From Cephaloticoccus capnophilus (GTDB lineage Bacteria > Verrucomicrobiota > Verrucomicrobiia > Opitutales > Opitutaceae), in contig NZ_LSZP01000005.1 of the NCBI RefSeq assembly GCF_001580045.1, forward strand, positions 1-49,699: a DNA stretch of 49,699 nucleotides, given 5' to 3'. How positions within the stretch are numbered: position 1 is the stretch's first letter; each line of letters opens with the position of its first letter. Under the pieces are notes generated by a model, which was not told the DNA's origin, did not search any database, and saw nothing but the letters and a program-made list of their open reading frames with translations. A program made the position numbers and the translations under genes. Positions 25,623-33,338 of this stretch are shown here, one piece after another.

Positions 25623-25731
25623 TGGTCGGTGGGGTAACTAGGGGTAGTATCTGCCTCGCCTAGGTCAAGGGGTCTACGCCCCTTTCTATTTGGCGGCGGG
25701 CTCGCTGGAAGCTCGTCCGAAGCTTCTTTTT

Positions 25732-25764
25732 TCCACTACGCGTGGGGCGGCAGGCTGTGCCTGC
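25732..25764 (+). repeat. L element copy D (solo left end)
   Basis: TCCACTACGCGTGGGGCGGC, the L terminal repeat, is followed by hairpin 1 with new but matching arms (GCAGGC/GCCTGC, loop TGT, 25750-25764) and CACCCATTTA. The sequence then joins a stretch (to about 25830) resembling the truncated end of copy B (GTCTGAC and CGCCAACGAGC words). No right end is found. Confidence 0.65.
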
Positions 25765-25874
25765 ACCCATTTACCGAATGCTCGGCTGCCGCGTCTGACT
25801 GGTCGCCAACGAGCTTGCGGCTGCGTCCTACGTGGAGTGGAGAGTCCTTCCTCAGCGCCGTAGGCGCGGGCTGC

Positions 25875-27143
25875 TTACGCTTTTGGCAGCTTGGCGAGGA
25901 GGGCGCGCCAGGTGTCGCTTTCGGGTTTGCGGGGTTCGCGTTTGGAGTAGAATTGGACGATGACTTCGCCTTTGGCGTTATAGACTTCGACGGTGCTGAG
26001 GATGCCTATGCTGCTGGGCTTTTTAACGAGCCAGATCTGGTCGATGCCCGCTTCGTTAATGCTGAGGCTGGCCCCGTGTTCATCGCCTACACGTAGCCAG
26101 CCTCCGCGGGCTTTGGTGGGCGCTTCGATTTTTCCCGTAAAGATCTGGGTGTTGGCCGAGTTGGAGACGAAGGCCATGATCTCGAGTTTTTCGTGCGCGG
26201 CGGCGGAGAGGAGCGCGTTGAGCGCCTTGGGGCTGTCGAGGCGTTGGGCGCGCTCGGGGCCTGCGAGGCGGAGAGCTTGGAGGCGGGTGACGTCGTGCTT
26301 GGCGAGGACGGCAGTGCTGAATTGGTGGACGTCGGTGATCGCGTCCCATGCGGCGATCAGGCTGGGCACGTCGACTTGCGCGTCGGGGCGGATGGGGTCG
26401 GCGGGTTCTTCGGGCGTGAGGACGATTTCGGAGCTTTGGGTTTCGGCGCGGAAGTCTTGGATGATTTGCTCAAAGGCGGGGATGCCGTCGAGGGTGTCGA
26501 TGATGAGGCGTTGGACGGCGCGGCCTTGGTTATCGAAAAAGGTGAGGCTGCGTTGCACCTGGCCGTCGCGGGTGAAGGTGATTTGGGCAAAGGTGAATTG
26601 CCAGTTGGAGAAGTCGGGGCGTAGGTCGATGGGCGGGCCAAAGTAGCCTGGGAAAGTGCGCGCTTCGCGTTCTTCGGTGGCGGGGATGAGACGTGGCGGG
26701 CGGGGGGTGCCGATGACGCTGAGGCTGACGTCGTCATTGCGAGCGGAGGCGCGCAGGCGGCCTAGCTCGTGGAGGCGGCGGTTGAGGATCTCGAGGGCGG
26801 TCTCACGACCGTCTTTTAGGCGTATCACGTTTTTACCGACATCGGCGGCGAAGAGGTGCGCTTCGGAGAGACCGAGTCGGGTGGCTTCGCGGACGCGCTC
26901 GTGGCGGCCGACGGTTTGGAGGTGGCCGATTTTTTCGGCGGTGGAGCGCGTACCGGCGGAGAGAGTCGAGGCGGCGGGTAAGTCGAGACTCGTCTGAGCG
27001 GGCGCGATAGCGTCGCTCGTGCCCGCAGTGCTCGCTACTTGGCTCGGGGCGCCCGTGGTGTCGGTCGTGTTGCAGGCTGTGAGGAGCAGGGCGGCGGCGG
27101 ACAGGCTGGCGAGTGCAGCGAAGAGATGGCGGGAGCGGGTCAT
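25875..27143 (-). CDS. HemS/HmuS-family heme protein with an apparent lipoprotein signal
   Basis: The 422-residue protein begins with a signal peptide and lipobox LLTAC (Cys24) and a Ser/Thr-rich linker. Two HemS-type domains follow. The first (about 75-232) has LGLSEAHLFAADVG, IDLRPDFSNWQFTFAQI and SLTFFDNQGRAV; the second (about 262-422) has DVHQFSTAVLAKH, RLQALRLA, IMAFVSN, WLVKKP and ESDTWRALLAKL. This is the hemin-degrading factor layout. His273 (DVHQF) matches the position I recall for the heme ligand in HemS/ChuS. Other usual His positions are lost (QIFTG for QIHTG, AVQR for AVHK). HemS proteins are normally cytoplasmic, so an exported lipidated version is odd. It lies between fur and a flavodoxin in the heme-uptake locus. 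Confidence 0.75.
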   Translation of the reverse strand: MTRSRHLFAALASLSAAALLLTACNTTDTTGAPSQVASTAGTSDAIAPAQTSLDLPAASTLSAGTRSTAEKIGHLQTVGRHERVREATRLGLSEAHLFAADVGKNVIRLKDGRETALEILNRRLHELGRLRASARNDDVSLSVIGTPRPPRLIPATEEREARTFPGYFGPPIDLRPDFSNWQFTFAQITFTRDGQVQRSLTFFDNQGRAVQRLIIDTLDGIPAFEQIIQDFRAETQSSEIVLTPEEPADPIRPDAQVDVPSLIAAWDAITDVHQFSTAVLAKHDVTRLQALRLAGPERAQRLDSPKALNALLSAAAHEKLEIMAFVSNSANTQIFTGKIEAPTKARGGWLRVGDEHGASLSINEAGIDQIWLVKKPSSIGILSTVEVYNAKGEVIVQFYSKREPRKPESDTWRALLAKLPKA

Positions 27144-27187
27144 GACAGAAAGCTAGGATGGGGAACTAAGGCGTGATGTTCCATGTT

Positions 27188-27655
27188 TTAGGCGGTGGCG
27201 AGGAGGGCAAGTCGCTCTTCGAGTAGGGGGAAGATTCCGGCTTCCCACTCGGCGTAGGTATCGTCGAAGAAGACGTCGGCTTCGGCGCGTTCGTAGAGGG
27301 CTTGTGCACCGAAGGAGGCGAGCCGCTCGTCGAGGTTGCGGGCAAAGCCGTTGAAAATCGGGTAGTCCCGGTCGCCGAGGCCGAAGATGGCGTAGCTAAG
27401 GTTACTGAGATCGAGGTCGGAGGCTTCGAGGTCGTAGTAAAACGTTTCGACGTCCATCGGAGGTTCGCCGTCGCCCCAAGTGCTCACGACAAAGAGCGCG
27501 TGGCCTTCGGTGATGAGTTGGTCGGGGCTGATCTCGGCGAGATTGACGAGTGTGGCGGAGATTCCGGCGGCTTGGGCGCGCTCTTGGGCGCGGAAAGCGA
27601 GCGACTCGGCATTTCCGGTGACAGTGCCAAAGTAGATGGTTAGGTCGGAGCTCAT
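27188..27655 (-). CDS. flavodoxin
   Basis: The 155-residue protein has the FMN phosphate loop TVTGNAESLA (11-20), STWGDGEPPMDV in the 50s loop, and FGLGDRDYPIFNGFARNLDERL in the 90s loop, as in short-chain flavodoxin domains of the sulfite-reductase type. It would carry electrons in the cytoplasm and often replaces ferredoxin under iron limitation. It lies between the HemS-like gene and the Cys-rich small gene on the same strand, so a role as reductant for heme use is plausible but not shown. The leader is pyrimidine-rich. Confidence 0.88.
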   Translation of the reverse strand: MSSDLTIYFGTVTGNAESLAFRAQERAQAAGISATLVNLAEISPDQLITEGHALFVVSTWGDGEPPMDVETFYYDLEASDLDLSNLSYAIFGLGDRDYPIFNGFARNLDERLASFGAQALYERAEADVFFDDTYAEWEAGIFPLLEERLALLATA

Positions 27656-27752
27656 GGTGTGCGGGGGAGGGATTGGGTTCTTTGTGAAGGTGAGTTGAGA
27701 GGGAGAGGTGGTGGGAGTGGCGGGCTGTGCGGCGCTGCGTTTGGGTTACGCG

Positions 27753-28130
27753 TTACGCAGCCTTGCGGCGGGAGCGGCGTTGGGTTCTGGGGGCAGCGGC
27801 CTTCGTTTTGTTTTTGGTGAAAAGGTCGCTCGCGCTGACGAAGACGCTGACGCGGGCAGAGGGGCAGAAGCAGGCGAGGCGGCAGGCGAGGCACCAGATT
27901 TCGTGCTGGGTGGCGGCCATCTCGACGGGGAGTTGTAGAGTGATGAGCGGGTCTTGAGTGCTCGGGCCGGCTTGGATGGTTTTGACGAGGAGGGGTTGCG
28001 CCAGCTCCCGCGCACAGGTTTTAGCGATTTCGGCGAGGATCCCTGATTCGGAGGCGTGGGTGCTGCGGATTTCGCAAACAACGGGCGCGTTTTTGAGGGA
28101 GGGAGGCGCGGGGGCTGGCGTGTGTGTCAT
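27753..28130 (-). CDS. uncharacterised Cys-rich small protein of the heme locus
   Basis: I do not recognise this 125-residue protein. It begins MTHTPAPAPPSLK, has a mixed alpha/beta-looking middle, a cysteine cluster CLACRLACFC (about residues 79-88) and a strongly basic C-terminus (APRTQRRSRRKAA). No signal peptide or membrane segment is evident. It lies 73 bp downstream of the TonB-dependent receptor and 97 bp upstream of the flavodoxin, all on one strand, so co-expression is likely. The Cys cluster could bind heme, iron or a cluster; this is speculation. The overlapping frame 27746-28081 is judged a shadow. Confidence 0.6.
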   Translation of the reverse strand: MTHTPAPAPPSLKNAPVVCEIRSTHASESGILAEIAKTCARELAQPLLVKTIQAGPSTQDPLITLQLPVEMAATQHEIWCLACRLACFCPSARVSVFVSASDLFTKNKTKAAAPRTQRRSRRKAA

Positions 28131-28203
28131 GGTTGGTCGAGTGGGGTAAGTTCGAGTTGGGGTTGATGGGCGGGAGATTTTGGGGGACTGAGCGGGCTCC
28201 TAA

Positions 28204-30513
28204 TTAGAAGCCGATGCTGAGGCTGACGTAGAAGTTGGCTCCGGGCTGGACGTAGCGCTCGACCTCAGCGATTTGCGCGGCGGTGACGGGGGCTGCTAAA
28301 CCGCGTGCGTTGTAGTAGTCCCAGTGCTTCTCGTCGGTGAGGTTGTAGGCTCCGGCGTTGAGCGTCGTGTAGTCGTTGATTTGCCAGTAGATGGCGAGGT
28401 CGAGCGTGGTGACGGAGGGGACGTCAAAATAGGTGGTCGTGAAGGGAGGGCCGGCGAGGGTATCCGCTCCTTGCTGCTGGCCGTTTACGCGCGTGGCGGT
28501 GAGTGCACCGCCGAAGCGTTTGCTGGGCGCATCGTAGGCGAGCGTGAGGCTGCCCTTGAAGGGGCCGACCGAGCCGAGGCGGCCTTTGACTCCCGCGACT
28601 TTGTTATCGACGGAGCTTTGGGCGCGGCCCGCAGCGAGGATTGCGCTGAAGCCGGTGAGCGCAGGTTCCCATGCGCCGAGGTCGGCTTTTAGTGTGCCTT
28701 CTACGCCGTAAATGTCAGCGTCACCGACGTTTTCGGGGCGGACGAGTAGGAAGCTGATCGTCGGGTAGTTAATCGGGTCCAGCGGCTGAGTCACATACTC
28801 GATGAAGTCCTTGTAGGCGGTGTAGAAGCCGGAGACTTGGAAGCTGAGGCCGTTGAGGGCTTGGCCTTTGAGGCCGAGCTCGAAGGCGTCGCTGGTTTCT
28901 TTGTCGAGATTCGGGTTGCCGAGGATGGCGTAGCCGTTGCCCGAGCCGGTGTAGCTGAAGGAGTCGTAGGTGCCGGTTTTCTCGACGGGACGGGGGAGCC
29001 GGTTACCGCGTTTGTAGCTGCCGTAGGCGGAGAGCTTCTCGGTAAGCTCGAGTTCGGCGGCTATACTGGGCGTTACGAAGTCGTCGCTCTCAGCTTTGAT
29101 TTCGTTCCTCGCGGCGGGGACGCCATTGATGTAGCGGGAGAGGTCGGTCGGCTTTACGTCAACGGAATCGAAGCGCAGGCCGGGCGTGAGTGTCGCGCGG
29201 TGGCTGCCGATGTGGAACGTGATTTCATCGCTGAGGTGGGCGACAAACTCCTCGGTCTTCATGGAGGGCATCCGATCTTTGGTGCCGGTAGCCGCAGGAA
29301 CTACGGCTCCCGTGCTACGGTTGGTGCGGATTTCGCGCCAAGGGCGGTTGGTTTTCACCTCGGAATAGCTGAGGCCGTAGCTGAGGGTGTGGTGGGCGCC
29401 GATGCGCTTGATGGCGTCGATTTTTCCGCCGAGCGAGTCGTTGTTGAACTTGGTCTTAATATCGCGGTTGAAGTCGCCGCCAAAGGTGTAGCGAGCGCGG
29501 GTGTGGTCGCCGTTTACGGCGTCCTGCCAGTAAGCCATTGTGGTGAGTTGGTCGAAGACGGGCAGGCCGCCAACAGGCACAAAGGTGTGCTTGAGGTTTA
29601 GTGTGAAGCGCTCGGTCTCCGAGTGCTGGAGGGGGGCTTCGGGGTAGAAGCCGCCGATCTTGTTGATCGCGACGAGGTCGCGCTCGCGCTTGAAGTGCTC
29701 TACGGTGAATTCGAGTTTTTGGGCGGTGGCGTTGTCCCAAACGAGCTTGGTGAGGATGGAGTCGGAGCTCCAGTCGAGCGGGTTGACGATGCCCGTGCCT
29801 TTCGAGCGTCGCTCCTCGCCGTCGCGGCGGGTGTAGATGACAAGTGCGGACACTTCGCCCTGACCGACGGCACCGGTGACGGTGTGCGAGAGGCTTTCGT
29901 CAACCGAGGCATAGGCGGCTTTGTAGCCGAGGTAGAAGGGGCGATCGCTGCGCCCGAGGAGGTCGGCGGGCGACTTAGTGGCGAAGCTTACGCCGCCACC
30001 GATGGACGCGTTTCCACGTCCGGCAAAGGTCGTGCCCGAGGCGATGCCTACGCTGCGGTAGTTTTCGATTTCGTAGTAGTCGCGGCCAATGCCGAAGCCG
30101 TTCATCGAGGTGCCATCGGGGCGTTGCGCGGCGTCGGGAATCGGGATGCCATCGATGTCCATGCTGACGCGGTTGCCTTCGAGGCCGCGGATGTTGTAGC
30201 CCGAGTAGCCGCTGCCGTCCCAGAGCCCGCCTTGGCCGCTGGCCATCGAAGGGGCGTTAACGAGCGGCTCGTAACGGACGACGCCGCCCATGTCAGTGGC
30301 GCCGCGTTGGGCGAATTCTTGGGCCGAAATACTGGTAAAGGTGCCCGCCGGTGGCTCGGTTTGGACGACGGCGAGAGTCTCGCGTTCGGCCTCGACTTGG
30401 ATTTCAGTGACGTCGACTCCGGGCGGATTGGTGGGCGCGGTTTGGGCCACTGCGGCTTGGGCGCAGGCGGCAGCTAGCAAGGCGGCTAGCGCAGATAGTT
30501 TTGCTTTGTTCAT
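28204..30513 (-). CDS. TonB-dependent outer-membrane receptor, heme/hemoglobin type
   Basis: From the ATG at 30513 the protein has 769 residues with a 24-residue signal peptide (to AAVAQ). The plug domain (about 45-180) contains YNIRGLEGNRVSMDIDGIP and IGGGVSFATKSP; a 22-strand-type barrel follows and ends in a C-terminal Phe (YVSLSIGF). The plug resembles receptors of the hemoglobin/heme class. The neighbours (HemS-like lipoprotein, flavodoxin, Fur, TonB) support heme uptake, though other iron ligands are possible. The longer frame to 30621 lacks a signal-like start. The promoter is shared with divergent tonB in an AT-rich region. Confidence 0.85.
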   Translation of the reverse strand: MNKAKLSALAALLAAACAQAAVAQTAPTNPPGVDVTEIQVEAERETLAVVQTEPPAGTFTSISAQEFAQRGATDMGGVVRYEPLVNAPSMASGQGGLWDGSGYSGYNIRGLEGNRVSMDIDGIPIPDAAQRPDGTSMNGFGIGRDYYEIENYRSVGIASGTTFAGRGNASIGGGVSFATKSPADLLGRSDRPFYLGYKAAYASVDESLSHTVTGAVGQGEVSALVIYTRRDGEERRSKGTGIVNPLDWSSDSILTKLVWDNATAQKLEFTVEHFKRERDLVAINKIGGFYPEAPLQHSETERFTLNLKHTFVPVGGLPVFDQLTTMAYWQDAVNGDHTRARYTFGGDFNRDIKTKFNNDSLGGKIDAIKRIGAHHTLSYGLSYSEVKTNRPWREIRTNRSTGAVVPAATGTKDRMPSMKTEEFVAHLSDEITFHIGSHRATLTPGLRFDSVDVKPTDLSRYINGVPAARNEIKAESDDFVTPSIAAELELTEKLSAYGSYKRGNRLPRPVEKTGTYDSFSYTGSGNGYAILGNPNLDKETSDAFELGLKGQALNGLSFQVSGFYTAYKDFIEYVTQPLDPINYPTISFLLVRPENVGDADIYGVEGTLKADLGAWEPALTGFSAILAAGRAQSSVDNKVAGVKGRLGSVGPFKGSLTLAYDAPSKRFGGALTATRVNGQQQGADTLAGPPFTTTYFDVPSVTTLDLAIYWQINDYTTLNAGAYNLTDEKHWDYYNARGLAAPVTAAQIAEVERYVQPGANFYVSLSIGF

Positions 30514-30639
30514 GGTGTGTAGGTGCGGAAAGGGGCGGGGAAATCTTGAAGCGGCGAAAGAGGGGCTTGGATTTCGAATAAATGAGGTTGCGCGGTAGAG
30601 GAGGAGACTCATTCTCACCAATTCGCGAAGCTTACCAAC

Positions 30640-30732
30640 GATCTGGCTTCGTCAACTTGATTTTGAGATAGATTCCCAAATAGAAAATTAAGTCACTAAT
30701 AATAAGTGAGATAAAAAAATAGATTTTGAGAA
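30640..30732. promoter_or_regulatory. AT-rich divergent promoter region of the receptor and tonB, with a dyad
   Basis: About 90 bp of strongly AT-rich DNA contrast with the surroundings. It contains a 17-nt dyad TCACT-N7-AGTGA (30693-30709) and a direct repeat GATTTTGAGA (30659-30668 and 30722-30731). Given the nearby fur gene an iron-responsive operator is plausible, but the dyad does not match the E. coli Fur box closely. Confidence 0.4.
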
Positions 30733-31599
30733 ATGAGCCCCGTGACTCGCCAAAACTTGGAAAGTTGTGGATTGCCTAGCGTCACTGCGCGGGAGCTCGA
30801 GGGCTGTGCGAATGAAGGCGAGTTGACGGGCAGCCATTTGGGCTGCGGAGGGCGTAGACCCTCATTTTGGGCGCGCTACGGCGTAGCGGGCGTAATTGCG
30901 CTAGGACTACATGCTGCGCTGGTCGTGCTGTGGCCGGAGCCGAGTGCTCAGCCTTTGTCGCACGGCAACGGCGGGCTCCGAGAGGCCTTTGCTGGGGTGG
31001 GCGAAACGATGGAGCTTTCGCTTATCGATGACGACGACTCGCTCTTTGGCGAAGTCGCGGAGCAGAGCCCGTCGCTGCAAGAGCAACGTCCGATGCAGGA
31101 GGATTGGGTGGTGGCGTGGGACTTCGACCCAAGTACGTTTACGCAGGAAGTCGCACCCGATGTGTCCGGCTTGTTGGCGGCTTCGCTTGCCGGGCAGATG
31201 GACGATGCGGTGAGTGCAGCCCTGCGTGCGATGCAGGAGAGTTTGGGCCAAAGCGGCGGTCGGCGTGGGCAGGGGCTTAGTTTTGGGAAATCGGGAATCC
31301 TCTATGCGCCGAATCCGCCTTACCCGCCTGCGGCGCGTCGCGAGGGGCGCGAGGGGATGGTCGAGTTACTCGTTTTGGTCGATGGACGGGGGCGCGCGAA
31401 ACGGGCGGAGGTGTCTCGCTCTTCGGGCTACGACGATTTCGACGAGACCGCGCGCAATACCGTGATGACGCGTTGGCAATTCCCCGCGCGGGAAAACGAG
31501 CTCCAAATCGTGCGCGTCGTTTTTACGCTTACGGACAAGACTCGGCCCTCGACACCGGCCTCACGCCGCGCTGGGCCGACTGTCGCCTCGGCGCGGTGA
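30733..31599 (+). CDS. tonB: TonB-family energy transducer
   Basis: The 288-residue protein has a cytoplasmic N-terminus (about 50 residues), one membrane segment (YGVAGVIALGLHAALVVLW, with the His typical of TonB), a periplasmic linker, and the TonB C-terminal domain (about 200-275: YAPNPPYPPAARREGREG, VELLVLVDGRGRAKRAEVSR, SGYDDFDETA). It transmits proton-motive energy to outer-membrane receptors. It diverges from the heme receptor gene and is likely its partner. ExbB and ExbD are not in the window. The linker is less Pro-rich than in enterobacterial TonB. Confidence 0.85.
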   Translation: MSPVTRQNLESCGLPSVTARELEGCANEGELTGSHLGCGGRRPSFWARYGVAGVIALGLHAALVVLWPEPSAQPLSHGNGGLREAFAGVGETMELSLIDDDDSLFGEVAEQSPSLQEQRPMQEDWVVAWDFDPSTFTQEVAPDVSGLLAASLAGQMDDAVSAALRAMQESLGQSGGRRGQGLSFGKSGILYAPNPPYPPAARREGREGMVELLVLVDGRGRAKRAEVSRSSGYDDFDETARNTVMTRWQFPARENELQIVRVVFTLTDKTRPSTPASRRAGPTVASAR

Positions 31600-31645
31600 A
31601 TCGCTCGCGTAGTGGAGAGGGCTTACTTGCCGCAGCCGCCTTGGC

Positions 31646-32470
31646 TCAAAATAGATAAGTAAAGAGTAGGTAGGCGACTGGTGCGGGCAGGAGCAGCGAA
31701 TCGCTTAAGTCAAACATCCCACCGATGCCCGGAATGAGGCCGCCCGAGTCTTTGAGTGCGGCGCGGCGTTTAATAATCGATTCGACCAAGTCGGAGAGAA
31801 TGCCGGTCGCGGCGATTGGGGCGGCGAGTGCGGCTGCGGCGAGTGGCGTGAAGTTCGGCGGAAGCACCTCGCGCCCGAGCCAGGCAATGAGTGCACCGAG
31901 CGCCATTGAGGTAAAGATGCCGCCCGCTGCGCCTTCCCAAGTTTTCTTTGGGCTAATGTTTGGCGTCATCTTGTGCCGTCCAATAGCTAGCCCAGTGAGG
32001 AGTGCGCCCACATCGCAAAACTTGGCGACGGCGACAAACCACAGTCCGAGCACAAGCCCGCGTGCCGGTAGGTCGGGCGCGATGACGAGGATGCGCACGA
32101 GGTAGTGGAGCATGAACGCGACGTAGAGTAGCCCGAAGAGCGTGGAGGCGAGCGCTTCGACGCGCAGATCGGCGCCGCGCTCGCGCAAAATCCGTATTGA
32201 GAAAAGGACGACGGCGAGGGCCAATAAGTGCTCGGCGTGGAGTCCGAAGCGTTGCGCGAGCCAGGGGGCGAGCGTAATCAAGCCGCCGAGGATTGCACCG
32301 AGCCGGGCAAAGGGGGCGAGCCCGGCCCCTGCGAGCAGTCGGTAAAACTCGAGCAAGGTGAGCGCAGAAATGGCGCTCACGAGCAGGACGGCTCCCGTCG
32401 TCCGAAACTGCCACAAAACCGCGCCGACAATCAGCCAAAGAAGGACGGTGCTTAAGATGCGCTTAGTCAT
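31646..32470 (-). CDS. cdsA: phosphatidate cytidylyltransferase
   Basis: CdsA makes CDP-diacylglycerol in the inner membrane. The 274-residue protein has about eight hydrophobic segments, SPKKTWEGAAGG, and the signature SIIKRRAALKDSGGLIPGIG followed by GMFDLSDS. The proteobacterial form reads PGHGG-DR; here Ile and Leu replace the His and Arg, a variant I have seen in non-proteobacterial CdsA. It follows uppS on the same strand (45-bp gap) in the usual uppS-cdsA order, so an operon is likely. The product feeds the cardiolipin synthase encoded just upstream. Confidence 0.88.
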   Translation of the reverse strand: MTKRILSTVLLWLIVGAVLWQFRTTGAVLLVSAISALTLLEFYRLLAGAGLAPFARLGAILGGLITLAPWLAQRFGLHAEHLLALAVVLFSIRILRERGADLRVEALASTLFGLLYVAFMLHYLVRILVIAPDLPARGLVLGLWFVAVAKFCDVGALLTGLAIGRHKMTPNISPKKTWEGAAGGIFTSMALGALIAWLGREVLPPNFTPLAAAALAAPIAATGILSDLVESIIKRRAALKDSGGLIPGIGGMFDLSDSLLLPAPVAYLLFTYLF

Positions 32471-32515
32471 AGGTCGGGAGCAGTTGAGTGAGTGGGCAAG
32501 CGATAGTTGGGGGAA

Positions 32516-33298
32516 TTACTGCTCATCGGATCCGCCGCATTGGGCACTGGTTTTCCCGTAGCGGCGTTCGCGACGGCTGTATTCAGCGATGGCTTGCGCG
32601 AGGTCATCTCTCCCAAAGTCGGGCCACAGGACAGGCGTAAATACAAACTCGGCGTAGGCGGCTTGGAGGAGCAGGAAGTTGCTCAGGCGCGTCTCGCCGG
32701 AGGTGCGGATGACGAGGTCGGGGTCAGGCAGGTCGCCGGTGTAGAGGTGGCGGCTAAAGCTCTCCCAAGAGCGGTCGCTGGGCGAGATTTCCCCGGCGGC
32801 AAGTGCGGCGGCGTAGCTGTGGGCGGCATCGACGACTTCGCTGCGTGAGCCGTAGTTTAGCGCGAGCGTGAGGGTGTAATCGCTGAAGTCGCGTGTGGCT
32901 TTGATGGTGCGTGCCAATTGGCGTTGGGCGCCGGGCGGTAACTCGTGTGTGCGGCCGATAGTGCGGAGTTGGATACGGTTTTTAACAAAGGTCTTGAGCT
33001 CGCGTTTTAGGTAGAGCTCGAGGAGCCGCATGAGTGCACCGACCTCGTCTTGTGGGCGTCGCCAGTTTTCGGCGGAGAAGGCGTAGAGCGTGAGCATGCG
33101 CACGCCGAACTCGCGAGTGGCATCGATGATGCGGCGCACGGTCTCGACCCCGCGCCGGTGGCCCTCAATGCGAGGGAGCCCACGTTGCTGTGCCCAGCGT
33201 CCGTTACCATCCATAATGATAGCGATGTGGGCAGGGACTTGGTGGGTGGCGTGAGGGACAGCGGGCTCGGCCATAGAAGAATCGGCCGAGTTAGCCAT
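32516..33298 (-). CDS. uppS: undecaprenyl diphosphate synthase
   Basis: UppS builds the C55 lipid carrier for peptidoglycan and LPS. The 260-residue product from the ATG at 33298 has HIAIIMDGNGRWAQQRG (catalytic Asp), GHRRGVE, LTLYAFSAENWRRP and near the end the RTSGETRLSNFLLLQ signature. Starts at TTG 33328 and ATG 33274 are also possible. cls ends 40 bp upstream and cdsA begins 45 bp downstream, all on the same strand, giving a lipid operon cls-uppS-cdsA. Confidence 0.93.
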   Translation of the reverse strand: MANSADSSMAEPAVPHATHQVPAHIAIIMDGNGRWAQQRGLPRIEGHRRGVETVRRIIDATREFGVRMLTLYAFSAENWRRPQDEVGALMRLLELYLKRELKTFVKNRIQLRTIGRTHELPPGAQRQLARTIKATRDFSDYTLTLALNYGSRSEVVDAAHSYAAALAAGEISPSDRSWESFSRHLYTGDLPDPDLVIRTSGETRLSNFLLLQAAYAEFVFTPVLWPDFGRDDLAQAIAEYSRRERRYGKTSAQCGGSDEQ

Positions 33299-33338
33299 GT
33301 GGCATCGGAGGCTTCGAGTTTTTTCCAAGCCGAGTCAT

